The notes beneath the pieces were generated by a model. The model worked only from the letters and a program-made list of their open reading frames with translations. It was not told the DNA's origin and ran no database searches. DNA of 64,000 nucleotides, from contig NZ_CP042431.1 in the NCBI RefSeq assembly GCF_007970185.1, positions 6,076,001-6,140,000 of the forward strand. Reading direction: 5' to 3'. Every line of letters starts with the position of its first letter. Position 1 is the first letter of the stretch. The stretch comes from Pseudobacter ginsenosidimutans (GTDB lineage: Bacteria > Bacteroidota > Bacteroidia > Chitinophagales > Chitinophagaceae). Below are positions 28,871 to 38,453 of this stretch, in pieces. Position numbers and translations under genes: made by a program.

Positions 28871-29977
28871 TTATTTTTCCTTCAACAACAATTCAAGCAT
28901 CTCCTGCAAATCATCAACCAAACTTTTCCCTTTATAGGTCTGGATCTGCTCATACACAGCAAAACTCCTTATCTGCGACTGGATGATCTTCCCACTCGAA
29001 TCAATCAGCAAATAACCAGGAATGCTTTTTATCCCGAAGATATTCTTACTTACCTCATCCAGGTTATCAAGGCCCTGAAACCAGATCGGATTTTCATCTT
29101 CTAAGGCTTTAAGCCAGTCAGGCTTTTTCTCATCGAGAGAAATGCCTACGATATTGAATCCTTTGCTATTGAATTTCTGATATACTTTATCAAGTTTTGG
29201 AAATGAAGCTCTGCAAGGACCACACCAACTGGCCCAGAAATCGATCAATGTATATTTATGTTTCGAGGCCACGGAAAGGATACTAACACTATCCCCATTT
29301 CTGTCGGAGAATTTGAAATCAGGGATGCTGTCGCGGGCAGCAAATCTGGTAACAGCATGATTTCGATCCACCAGTTTGGCGAGCTCCTGTCCTGCTGCGC
29401 TTTGCTTCACACGTTCACTCAGATGCTCATACGCTTTATTCTGTATTTCCGGAGGCTGCATACGTAATACAATTGGAGCAAATAAAGAATTAGTGTGCCT
29501 GTCAATATACTCCTGCATAGCAGGAATAGCCGGCCAGGCCGCTTCTTTCACATACCTGTCCTGCAAATTTTTGAATTCTTCCCAGTCGTGCTGCACTTCA
29601 GAACCTTTAAGATGCAACTGTTTCAAAGAATTTATCTTGCCGGTCAGTTCCATTTTTTCATTTACCAGCCATAATGTATTACTACGTCCATCTTCTGTGC
29701 TATGATACTTTGCAGTATCCAATGACAGAAAATAGAATCCGGTTTCCTGCTTCAGAATTCCTTTTAAAACAAATCGTGCGCCTTTACTGATCGTTTTTGA
29801 GAGTGTGTCATTTTCAAAACTCAACAGGCTGACCAATGAGCCATCTTTCAATCCGTCTATTTTGCCTTTCAGAACAAATCCTTTTCCGGACTGGGCTGTA
29901 ACGTTGGTCAGCAAAAGCATGGCACCAATACCGGCAACCAACATACGACGGCTGCATCCATTTTTTTTCATCAACAT
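28871..29977 (-). CDS. TlpA-like thiol-disulfide oxidoreductase (DUF4369)
   Basis: 368 residues. Signal peptide (ending NVTAQ), an N-terminal DUF4369 beta domain (~35-140), a helical spacer and a C-terminal thioredoxin fold with the active site WCGPC in DFWASWCGPCRASFPKL (near 255). The ATG at 29971 is an alternative start. It begins 6 bp after the SusD stop, so it is the last gene of the FecR-SusC-SusD operon. In these loci TlpA proteins probably reduce disulfides of imported or partner proteins in the periplasm; the right-hand module ends with a similar gene. Confidence 0.92.
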   Translation of the reverse strand: MLMKKNGCSRRMLVAGIGAMLLLTNVTAQSGKGFVLKGKIDGLKDGSLVSLLSFENDTLSKTISKGARFVLKGILKQETGFYFLSLDTAKYHSTEDGRSNTLWLVNEKMELTGKINSLKQLHLKGSEVQHDWEEFKNLQDRYVKEAAWPAIPAMQEYIDRHTNSLFAPIVLRMQPPEIQNKAYEHLSERVKQSAAGQELAKLVDRNHAVTRFAARDSIPDFKFSDRNGDSVSILSVASKHKYTLIDFWASWCGPCRASFPKLDKVYQKFNSKGFNIVGISLDEKKPDWLKALEDENPIWFQGLDNLDEVSKNIFGIKSIPGYLLIDSSGKIIQSQIRSFAVYEQIQTYKGKSLVDDLQEMLELLLKEK

Positions 29978-29983
29978 AATAAG

Positions 29984-31440
29984 TTACAGGTTAGGATTGT
30001 TTTGCAGTTCGATATAGTAGATGGGATACCATTGCATTTCGTTCTTCCAAACCCCATCGGCTCTTTTAGCAGGCAACACCACTTCCATCACTTCATCGAT
30101 CTTACCTGTTCTCTTCAGATCCAGCCAACGATGTCCCCATTCGGTAAAGAGCTCATGTTGTTTTTCAGTTAACACGGCGTTTAATAGTCCTGGTTTGTCG
30201 ATACCAGGATCTACAGCTGAGATCAATGGCAATCCTGCTCTGCCGCGGATCTCATCAATATCATCGATGGCTCCGTCCAGATCATTCAATTGAGCCCTGG
30301 CTTCAGATCTGATCAGGTATAGTTCAGCCAACCGGAAAATGGTACTGTATTCACTCACGGGTGCCAGGTATGTATTTACCTTATACTTGTTGGCATGATA
30401 ATAAGTTTCCCCGTATGCATCTACCCTGCCGATCCATTCCGTTTTTCTCAGATCTGCTGCATCGAAACTCTGTAACAATGCCTCATTGAGATAAACAGAT
30501 TGCTCCCAGTTGGGGCCGTCAGGGGCAGTACAAAAAAGTATCCTTCCATGGCATTGAAGCCTTTGTTCACGGGTTGCAGTTGCCAGATCGCTTCTTTATT
30601 GTTCTTGAGGAAAGGGGTATTGAGAGTGCCCAATTCAAATTGACTCACATTATCCAGTACAATAGTAGACTGCGTTTCTGCATTTGCCCAATCGCCCGTA
30701 TACAGGTAAGTCCTTGCCAGCAGCGCTGTTGCGGCCCATTTGGTTGGCCTCACCCTTTCTTCGTTCCCGTTGGGATAAGGGGTTAACAGGTCTGCGTTGA
30801 GATAATTTTCGCTCAGTAATGATTGGGCATCTTTCAGATCATTGATGATCTGCTGATAAACCACCTGGCGGGAAGACCTTGGGGCCACAGCATTTACTGC
30901 ATAGTTGGTACCCAGTATCAGGGGAACATCGCCATACAAATTCACCAGGTAGAAATAATAAAATGCACGCATGAATTTAAGTTCACCCAGCAATTGATTT
31001 TTCACAGCGGGAGTAAGCGATTCAGAAGCGGTGATACCTTCCAGTGCAGCATTCACCCTGTACATGCTTTTATAAGCAGTACCCCAATAGTCGTTCGCAT
31101 CCACAACCGTGCTGTTAAGGTCGTTTTTGTAATAGGCATCCAGTTTGGAATTGCCCGAACCGCTGTATAGTACCAATTCATCAGCGGACAGACCGGCATT
31201 TACCGAGAGTGTACTCAGTTCGCCGCCATACTGTGGCCAGGCTTCACTCATGCTTCCGTATAATGTGGTAACAGCGCCGATGGCTGTATTATCATACCGG
31301 AATACATCTTTATCCAACAGACTGGTGCCGGGGCCATCGGCTTCCACCAGCTTGCTGCATCCAGTTTGTACAAAGGTCATCCCGATACCTATGATCAGAA
31401 GGAATCTTTGTTTCAGTATTTGATTGATTATTGTTTTCAT
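29984..31440 (-). pseudogene. susD: SusD/RagB-like substrate-binding lipoprotein, frameshifted
   Basis: From the ATG at 31440 (MKTIINQ, lipobox QTGC) the sequence is a SusD/RagB protein with TPR-like helices and the ELKFMRAFYYFYLVNLYGDVPL segment. The first frame ends at 30448 with nonsense; the C-terminal part continues in another frame (PNWEQSVYLNEALLQSFDAADLRKTEW through ELYLIRSEARAQL and HRWLDLKRTGKIDEVM, pieces listed separately). One base added between 30512 and 30537 joins the halves. Intact, it would be the surface lid of the SusC channel at 31478. It follows SusC by 37 bp. The damage is either a consensus error or a recent inactivation of this importer. Confidence 0.87.
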
Positions 31441-31477
31441 CCCTATAATTTTTATCGTGTCAATGATGGTCCCCATC

Positions 31478-34400
31478 TTAAAAGCTGAGTTTAGCGCCAA
31501 ATGTTATTACCCTTAATGGAGGCAGGATGGTGGAACTTTTGGTTTCCGGATCCAGTCCTGAATAATTGGTGATGGTGAGCAGGTTCTGCGCCTGTACAAA
31601 TACAGTTCCATTGTGCAGTTTTACAGTTTTTACCCAACGCTCAGGCAACTGCCAGGAGAAAGAAAGGTTCTTCAGTCTGATGTAGGATGCATCTGAAATA
31701 CCACCGTCGCTCAACTCTTTGGCGAGATAAGCCGGAGTAAAATAATTGAACGTTGTAGAGTAGCGTTGTATCCTGGCTTCATCTCCCGGCTTCTGCCAGC
31801 GATCCAGCATTGAAGCAGGCTGATTGCCTTCTCCCTCTGCAAATCCGCCAACAGTGTATTGCAGGCTTCCATAGGAATAATTCTTCGCCTGCTGTTTAAC
31901 GAATTGAAACAGCAGGTCCAGTGTAAATCCTTTATAACGGAAACTGTTCTGAAAACCACCGTAAGAAGTAGGGAATGGATTCACGATCACGTTTTGATCT
32001 TTCATAACAGGGCTGCTTGTTGGCTTGCCTTCACTGTCTTCGAAAATATAAACACCCGTTTGCGGATCCACACCCAGCAGATGGTAAGCATAGGTACTGC
32101 CCATTGGTTTGCCAATGATCTTTTTGCTGGCGTCCGAGGTTTTATCCACTCCGGGATAATCCATCAGCAAAGTTTTTGGAATAGTAAAATTGAAACTGCT
32201 GTTCCAGGTGAAGTCGCCTTTTTGAAGTACGGTTCCAGACAACATCAGTTCCCATCCTGTATTCTTGATTTTGTATTGTTGATTTTTATAGATGGATTCA
32301 AAACCGGAAGTTGCTGCAAGCAGGTAAGCACTTACCTGGTTATCGGACCTGTTCAGATAATAGTTCACATTCAGCTGTACCCTGTCCCTGAAAAATCCGA
32401 GCTCAAGTCCAGCCTGTGTTTTGCGGGTGGCTTCCCATTGCAGATCAGGGTTGGATAATTGCTCGGGGGCATAGGCAGGAATACCCTGATAAGGCAGTTC
32501 ATAATTTACCGGCCTATATAAGCTCAGGAATTGATAATCCGGCATCTGGTCGCTTCCTGTAGTACCGTAGCTTGCTCTCAGTTTACCAAAACTCAGGAAA
32601 GGAAGATGTTCGCGTGTCCATTTTTCTTCTGTGATCACCCAGGCAGCGCCAACAGCTCCGAAGTTGTGGAAACGGCTGGCCGCGCCGAATCGGGAACTAC
32701 CATCCCTGCGGGCAGTAAGATTGATGATATATTTATTCTCCCAGTTGTAATTCACTCTTCCGAAAACGGCATTGTACCTGTAGGTGGAATTGGCAGAGGA
32801 ATAAGGCGTCACAGTTGGGGCGGAACGCACATCATCCATCACAATATCGTTACTGAAGCCGCTGGCCATTACGGATGATCCTTTACTTGCATTTTCCTGG
32901 AGGGCGCTTCCGATCAGTACTTCCAGCTTCCCGCCTCCAAGAGCACGCCTGTAGGTGATTTGCGGCTCCACCAGCCAGGTCTGGATCGCATTATTGCCGA
33001 ATATGGTTGAGCGCTGGCGACCGCTCCTGATGGCCTCAGGAGGCGCAGAAGACAGGAACGTCTTGGAAACATAGTCAGACATCAGTGTGGTATAACCGAA
33101 ACTGCTCTTTACTTCAAGCCCTGGCAAGATCTCATACCCGAGGGTTAGATTTCCGATAAGGGTATTGGTTTTATTGTTGAACTGGTCGTTCAGGAAACCG
33201 ATGGGATTCTTGGAAAAGGTAGTTCCACCTGTTGCATCGGGTTGCCAGTTGACTTTTCCATCGGGCGTATACAATGCCGGGGCAACAGGAGAAAGCAACA
33301 TCGCGTTCCTGGTGAGATCGATCCTTGGCAGACGGTTATTTCCCAACTGGTAATTGCCGGAGAAGCTCATCTTGAATTTCTTATTGGCAGAGCTGCTGTT
33401 CAGGTTAAAATGAACAGATCTTTTTACATCGGAAAAATCCCCGGGGAAAACAGTAGTTTCTTTGTGATAACCGGTGCTCAGTAAAAAGGATGTATTGGCA
33501 TTTCCGCCAGAAACGGAGGCCTGGTAGTCATGATAGCGTGCAGTGCCGCCCAGGAGTTCCTCCTGCCAATCGGTTTCACGGGTATTGTCCCAGTTCCCGT
33601 TCAGGTCATTGTCGCCATTTCGGCCGGGTATTGGGGTTAGTCCATCATTCTGCAATGCTTCGCGGCGCATTTCGAGATATTGTTGCGCATTCATCAGCTC
33701 AAGTTTGTTGGGCATTCTGCCGCCGCCGGTTTGCACATTCAAATTCACGCGAATGGTTCCGGCACTCCCTTTCTTTGTGGTGATCAGGATGGCACCGTTC
33801 GCCGCGCGGGAGCCGTAAATGGCCGTGGCATCAGCATCAGACAACACTTCTATGCTTTCAATGTCAGCAGGATTCAACGCACTGAGTGGATTACCATTCA
33901 CATTGAGCACCCTGAAAGAAGCACCTGAATTGCCCAATACCATATTGCCACCATCTGCCGGCAGCAGTTGTGATACAAATGGAACCCCATCTACGATATA
34001 CAAGGGATCGTTACCGTTATGAATGCTGTTCTTACCCTGTATTTTCACTTTCACACCAGTGCCGGAGAACCCTGTTGACTGCTCGATGAATAAACCCGGC
34101 ACCCTTCCCTGCAAGGCAAGCAAGGGATTATTCACGGGCTGTTTCTCGATATCCTTTGCCTTCACTGAATGCACATTGCCGGTATTCAATCTCCGGCTGG
34201 TCTTTCCATAGGCAATGATCTGCACTTCATCGAGTTTGCTTTCGGATATCGACAACACAATGCTTCCGTCGGATTGCAGGGAAGCCGCCTTAATTTCCTT
34301 TTCCTGGTACCCTGTAAAACTGATCACCAGTATATCGTTGGTATTGGCATCGATAGAAAACCTACCGGCCGCATCTGCGAATGTTCCTTTCCGTGAGCCC

Positions 34401-35023
34401 TTTACTTTTATGGAGGCGCCTTCCAGCGGAAGTCCATCCGCATTGAGGATCCGTCCTGTTATGGGCGCAGGTACAGATTGATCGGAAGAAGTAAGTTGTA
34501 TTGTTTCTTTTTTCACTGCGCTGGACTCCTCAACAGGCAGCTTCCTGGAGATCACGATCGTTTTGTCCACGATCCGGTATTTCAGCGGCTGCTCTTTTAG
34601 GATCACATCCAGAAAATCCTCTAAAGGCAGATCAACCACAGAAAGCGTGATGGCGCGGGTCTCAGCCAGGTCACGTTTATTGGCAAAGACCACGTAACCT
34701 GTCTGTTTTTCTATTTCCTTCAGCACCTTTTGCAGCCTGAGGTCTTTCCCGGAGATTGAAAGATTTTGCGCCCTCCCATTGGCGCTCGCGGACAAGAATG
34801 CGACAATAAAAAAAACTAATGTCAGTTTCATCGCGAGAACAGTTGTTTTTCCGATGTGGTGATGAAGTTTCCACAAATTCCATTTCATCACCAGCAGCGT
34901 TTTGGTAATGGTTCCGGGGCTACAGTGCCGGAGACCGGATGCCAGCTGATCCATCGATGCAGCGCTGATCCGGCAGGGCATAGAATACCCGTTACCAATT
35001 GTTTTCTTTTGCATAAATTGCAA
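31478..35023 (-). CDS. susC: SusC-like TonB-dependent receptor with STN domain
   Basis: 1181 residues. The signal peptide (MKLTLVFFIVAFLSASANG) lies at ~65-85 behind a long leader; M46 (34888) is another possible start. Order: STN secretin/TonB short domain (~88-155, KVLKEIEKQTGYVVFANK), carboxypeptidase-like regulatory domain (~187-265), plug with VQIIAYGKTSRR and the SusC signature ANGAILITTKKG, then the beta-barrel. The STN domain indicates that binding is relayed to the FecR protein at 35167. It imports an unknown glycan, peptide or other large substrate with its SusD partner. Confidence 0.95.
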   Translation of the reverse strand: MQFMQKKTIGNGYSMPCRISAASMDQLASGLRHCSPGTITKTLLVMKWNLWKLHHHIGKTTVLAMKLTLVFFIVAFLSASANGRAQNLSISGKDLRLQKVLKEIEKQTGYVVFANKRDLAETRAITLSVVDLPLEDFLDVILKEQPLKYRIVDKTIVISRKLPVEESSAVKKETIQLTSSDQSVPAPITGRILNADGLPLEGASIKVKGSRKGTFADAAGRFSIDANTNDILVISFTGYQEKEIKAASLQSDGSIVLSISESKLDEVQIIAYGKTSRRLNTGNVHSVKAKDIEKQPVNNPLLALQGRVPGLFIEQSTGFSGTGVKVKIQGKNSIHNGNDPLYIVDGVPFVSQLLPADGGNMVLGNSGASFRVLNVNGNPLSALNPADIESIEVLSDADATAIYGSRAANGAILITTKKGSAGTIRVNLNVQTGGGRMPNKLELMNAQQYLEMRREALQNDGLTPIPGRNGDNDLNGNWDNTRETDWQEELLGGTARYHDYQASVSGGNANTSFLLSTGYHKETTVFPGDFSDVKRSVHFNLNSSSANKKFKMSFSGNYQLGNNRLPRIDLTRNAMLLSPVAPALYTPDGKVNWQPDATGGTTFSKNPIGFLNDQFNNKTNTLIGNLTLGYEILPGLEVKSSFGYTTLMSDYVSKTFLSSAPPEAIRSGRQRSTIFGNNAIQTWLVEPQITYRRALGGGKLEVLIGSALQENASKGSSVMASGFSNDIVMDDVRSAPTVTPYSSANSTYRYNAVFGRVNYNWENKYIINLTARRDGSSRFGAASRFHNFGAVGAAWVITEEKWTREHLPFLSFGKLRASYGTTGSDQMPDYQFLSLYRPVNYELPYQGIPAYAPEQLSNPDLQWEATRKTQAGLELGFFRDRVQLNVNYYLNRSDNQVSAYLLAATSGFESIYKNQQYKIKNTGWELMLSGTVLQKGDFTWNSSFNFTIPKTLLMDYPGVDKTSDASKKIIGKPMGSTYAYHLLGVDPQTGVYIFEDSEGKPTSSPVMKDQNVIVNPFPTSYGGFQNSFRYKGFTLDLLFQFVKQQAKNYSYGSLQYTVGGFAEGEGNQPASMLDRWQKPGDEARIQRYSTTFNYFTPAYLAKELSDGGISDASYIRLKNLSFSWQLPERWVKTVKLHNGTVFVQAQNLLTITNYSGLDPETKSSTILPPLRVITFGAKLSF

Positions 35024-35084
35024 ATGTTTGGTTGTTAAAAAATGAGAGATAACAGACTTATATTTTGATCAACTAAACTTTCCG

Positions 35085-35117
35085 GCCGGAAGTGCTTCGA
35101 ACACTTCCGGCTTTTTT
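35085..35117. terminator. Hairpin with T-run between FecR and SusC genes
   Basis: GCCGGAAGTG (35085-35094) pairs with CACTTCCGGC (35102-35111), followed by T6 at 35112-35117. The T-run makes it a terminator for plus-strand transcripts. On the minus strand, where fecR and susC are transcribed, the A6 run precedes the stem. The second module has a hairpin in the same place (38348-38378), so an attenuation or mRNA-end role is plausible. Confidence 0.6.
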
Positions 35118-35166
35118 AGTTGGTCTTTCTGACCGGCGAAAATGAATAAGGTGGAATTGAATTGAT

Positions 35167-36348
35167 CTATTGCTGTATCAGGAGCTTCCGGTTTTCCAGC
35201 CGGCATTTGACACCTATATCTTTCAATACACTCAGCAAACCGTCAAGTGTTACTCCTTTGGTGATCTTTCCGTATAGCTCGATATTTTTTGGAATGCCAT
35301 TTTCGTAAACAACTTCGATATTATACCAGCGCTCCAATTGCCGCATTGCTTCATCGAAATCCATATTATCGAAATCGAATAGTCCATTCTTCCATGCCAT
35401 GATCTTTTCGATATTGGCATGTCCAACGATCTTTATTTCAGTTCCGCTCAGCTGAGTAGTTTGCACCTGCGCCATCTGACCGGGTTTAAGCAATACCGAC
35501 CGGCCGGAAACCACCTGCACACTGCCTTCCAGCAATGTGGTATTGATGCGTGGTTCATTATCATATCCATTCACATTGAATTTAGTGCCCAGCACTTCTA
35601 CCAATGCTCTCTGGTTCACATTTACCCGGAAGGGCATTTTCATATTCTTCGCCACTTCAAAATATGCTTCACCGGTAATCACCACGCGTCGCTCAGTTCC
35701 AGTAAAAACAGTGGGATAGCTGATAGAGCTTGCGCTATTGAGCCATACTTCTGTTCCATCAGGCAATGTCAGCCGGAACTGCCGGCCCGCGGGTGTTGAC
35801 ATTGTATTGATCACTGCCTCATGGCCATTGGCTTCATACAACAATTTCCCGTTTTCCACTTTTGCCATTGCGCCACCCTGCAGGGCTACCACTCCGTTCT
35901 GAATAGTATCCAGGAGCACCCTCGTGCCATCGTGGAGGGTCAGAATAGCGCCATCTCTTCCGGGTTGGATCTGCGCAATGCCGGCAGGTTGTGTAGTTTT
36001 TGAATGGGTATTGAAAAAGAGGTAAGCTCCAATGCATAATACCAACAGGATGGATGCAGCTGCCCAATGCCAGTGGCGGAGAAAATACCGTCGAGTTGAT
36101 GGTAATTGAATCAGATCCCCGGAAGGATGATCAACTTCTGTGATCTGGTTGATCAGTTCCTGGAGATGAGAATCATTGTAGGTGATGTTGATGTCCGCTG
36201 GATGCTCCATCATTAATTCTGTATATAACTGCACCAGCTCAGTATCGTTCTGGTCCTCCAGGGCCAGCACCAGCTCATTTCTTTCCTCAGGTGAAAGCTG
36301 ATGATCATAAACACGCCCGATCAGGTATAGTAGTCGTTCCTTTTCCAT
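35167..36348 (-). CDS. fecR: FecR-family anti-sigma regulator
   Basis: 393 residues. A short cytoplasmic part (~1-90) that would hold the ECF sigma factor, one membrane span (~WAAASILLVLCIGAYLFF, near 95-112), a periplasmic FecR domain (~165-265; FRLTLPDGTEVWLNSASSI, GEAYFEVAKNM) and a C-terminal DUF4974/SusC-STN-contact domain (~305-390). It follows the sigma gene at 36436 by 87 bp and precedes SusC. By family knowledge it restrains the sigma factor until the STN domain of SusC signals. Confidence 0.95.
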   Translation of the reverse strand: MEKERLLYLIGRVYDHQLSPEERNELVLALEDQNDTELVQLYTELMMEHPADINITYNDSHLQELINQITEVDHPSGDLIQLPSTRRYFLRHWHWAAASILLVLCIGAYLFFNTHSKTTQPAGIAQIQPGRDGAILTLHDGTRVLLDTIQNGVVALQGGAMAKVENGKLLYEANGHEAVINTMSTPAGRQFRLTLPDGTEVWLNSASSISYPTVFTGTERRVVITGEAYFEVAKNMKMPFRVNVNQRALVEVLGTKFNVNGYDNEPRINTTLLEGSVQVVSGRSVLLKPGQMAQVQTTQLSGTEIKIVGHANIEKIMAWKNGLFDFDNMDFDEAMRQLERWYNIEVVYENGIPKNIELYGKITKGVTLDGLLSVLKDIGVKCRLENRKLLIQQ

Positions 36349-36435
36349 TACAAATAGCTTATCCTTATGAAATCATGGTCCTTTCTAATAGATGCTGCTT
36401 TTGGGAAGCACTACTAATCCCCCCGTGAAAAAATC

Positions 36436-37038
36436 TTAGAAAATTTTCAGTAACAGGTAAATGAAAAGAGAAAAATTATATCCTGAACGTGTAAGATGTT
36501 CCCGGATTTGCCGAAGGGCGGCAGATAAGGTGTTATGAACAGTTTGAACAGAAAGGTTCAGCTCTGCTGCAATCTGGTGGGAAGTGTATCCTTTTTCACG
36601 GCTCAATTTGTAGATCCTTTGTCTTTGTTCTGAAAGGCTATTCACAGCTTCTGCAACCAGGGATTTGATTTCCCGGATCTCCATTCCGGTACCGGGTGAA
36701 CCTTCTTCTGACAAAACAGTTCCCCGGGCCAGTAAGCGGTCAGCTTTTTCCTGTTGTCTTAATTCTTTCCGCAGGCGTTGGAGTTGCTGGCGGCTTGCAA
36801 CAGTGAACAACCAGTTCCTGAAATTATTTATTTCAGGCAGTTGGTCCCTGTTCAGCCAAACCCTGAGAAAGGTTTCCTGTATTACTTCGTCCGCATTGGT
36901 TGGTGAACCTGAGATCTTCACCCAAAACGGATGCATGAGTGGTACATAATGCTTGTAAAGAATGGCAAAAGCCTTTTCATCGCCATCTGCAATACGGATC
37001 AGCAGTTCTTTTTCTTCGTATGATTGGTTGATCAGCAA
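36436..37038 (-). CDS. ECF sigma factor, FecI-like
   Basis: 200 residues. Sigma region 2 lies in the first third (FAILYKHYVPLMHPFWVKI) and region 4 near the C-terminus (SHQIAAELNLSVQTVHNTLS). The start is a TTG at 37038 (MLINQSYEEKELL); an in-frame TAA eight codons upstream leaves no ATG alternative. It is the only sigma gene in this 17-kb region and lies between two FecR genes, one on its own strand and one divergent from 37152. It probably drives both import modules. Confidence 0.92.
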   Translation of the reverse strand: MLINQSYEEKELLIRIADGDEKAFAILYKHYVPLMHPFWVKISGSPTNADEVIQETFLRVWLNRDQLPEINNFRNWLFTVASRQQLQRLRKELRQQEKADRLLARGTVLSEEGSPGTGMEIREIKSLVAEAVNSLSEQRQRIYKLSREKGYTSHQIAAELNLSVQTVHNTLSAALRQIREHLTRSGYNFSLFIYLLLKIF

Positions 37039-37151
37039 GAGAACATCAGGTATTTGCCTGAATTACAATACTAGAATAAATAATTGATAATTTTTTCCAT
37101 TTTTCCATCCATGATCTTTTCACGGCATCGTCCTTATAGTAATCAACGATT

Positions 37152-38321
37152 ATGAACTATCTGGACTGGCTACCGAAATTCGCAGCTGGTACGGCCACCG
37201 ATGCCGAGCGCGATGCATTCAATAACTGGCTTCAAAGCCTTTCGCCTGAAGCATTCCGGGAAGTACTTGCACAATATGAAGCATTACTATCGACCCAACA
37301 ACAATTAGGACCACACAATGAAAGGATGCTGCAAAACATCCTTTCGAAACTGGAAAATGAAAAAAGCACGGCGCCTGTCCGCTCCCTCTCCACCGGCAAG
37401 TGGTTAAGGTATGCAGCCGCTGTACTGGTTTTGCTGGGCATCGGAACCTGGTTCCTTTTGCGCAAACAACAAGATCCGCAGACGCTGGCAACAAAGGAAA
37501 AAACAGAACAACCTGCCAGCCCGGACATTCCTCCCGGCACAGCAGGTGCGCTACTTACGCTGGCCGATGGACGAACCATTCTGCTCGACAGTCTGCAACC
37601 CGGCGCCATCGCCGAGCAGGGCAGTAATATTTTGTTGAAAGATGGAGAACTGAGCTATACGCACTGGCAACAGAACGGCAGCTCTTCCACTACCCTCTTC
37701 AACACCATGCAAACGCCCCGTGGCCGCCAGTTCCAGCTCACGCTGCCCGATGGCACCAGGGTCTGGCTGAATGCGATGAGTTCTATCCGCTTCCCTGTTG
37801 CCTTTCCCGGCAATACGCGTGAAGTGAGCATTACCGGTGAAGCTTACCTGGAAGTGGCAAAGGATGCCAGCAAACCATTCATGGTGCACAGCAATGGCAT
37901 CACTACCGAAGTACTGGGCACCAGCTTCAACGTGAATGCCTATGATGATGAAGACGCTACACGCATCACATTGCTGGAAGGGAAAGTGAGAGTGCACGAC
38001 CAGCACAGCAGCATGGAACTGAAACCCGGCATGCAGGCAAGACAAAACAGTACAGGCATTAAACTGGCGGAAGTAGACACTGACCAGATCATCGCCTGGA
38101 AAAATGGATTGTTCAATTTCAACCAGATCAGCCTCCAGTCTGGTTTGCGGCAGATCGCGAGATGGTACGATGTGGAAGTGGTATACGAGAAAAATGTACC
38201 GGGTATCACGTTCGCGGGAAAGATCCAGCGCAACCTGAGCCTGCAGCAAATATTGAAAGGACTGGAAGACGATCAGGTGCATTTCAGGATCAAAGGAAAG
38301 AAACTGATCGTATCGCCATAA
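37152..38321 (+). CDS. fecR: FecR-family anti-sigma regulator (second module)
   Basis: 389 residues. Same layout as its neighbour: cytoplasmic N-terminal part, membrane span (~WLRYAAAVLVLLGIGTWFLL, near 83-103), FecR domain (~180-285; FQLTLPDGTRVWLNAMSSI, GEAYLEVAKDA) and a C-terminal DUF4974 domain (~310-389). It starts 114 bp from the divergent ECF sigma gene and has no sigma gene of its own, so the two FecR proteins probably share one sigma factor. Only the first piece of each motif is given. Confidence 0.94.
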   Translation: MNYLDWLPKFAAGTATDAERDAFNNWLQSLSPEAFREVLAQYEALLSTQQQLGPHNERMLQNILSKLENEKSTAPVRSLSTGKWLRYAAAVLVLLGIGTWFLLRKQQDPQTLATKEKTEQPASPDIPPGTAGALLTLADGRTILLDSLQPGAIAEQGSNILLKDGELSYTHWQQNGSSSTTLFNTMQTPRGRQFQLTLPDGTRVWLNAMSSIRFPVAFPGNTREVSITGEAYLEVAKDASKPFMVHSNGITTEVLGTSFNVNAYDDEDATRITLLEGKVRVHDQHSSMELKPGMQARQNSTGIKLAEVDTDQIIAWKNGLFNFNQISLQSGLRQIARWYDVEVVYEKNVPGITFAGKIQRNLSLQQILKGLEDDQVHFRIKGKKLIVSP

Positions 38322-38347
38322 AAGTTTTTCGTTAAGGCTCAAAAAAA

Positions 38348-38378
38348 GAACTGCTCCGGGTAGTGACCGGAACAGTTC
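38348..38378. promoter_or_regulatory. Hairpin between FecR and SusC genes of the second module
   Basis: GAACTGCTCCGG (38348-38359) pairs with CCGGAACAGTTC (38367-38378) with one C-A mismatch around a 7-nt loop, and an A7 run precedes it. No U-tract follows, so it is not a classic terminator for the plus strand. It mirrors the hairpin at 35085-35111 in position and in the A-run before the stem. Confidence 0.45.
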
Positions 38379-38453
38379 AGGATTCTGAGTTCGTTCATAA
38401 ATAAGTCCGGCAAGACTTGTATCTATTAGTTAACCCAAAACTGTTACAAAAGT

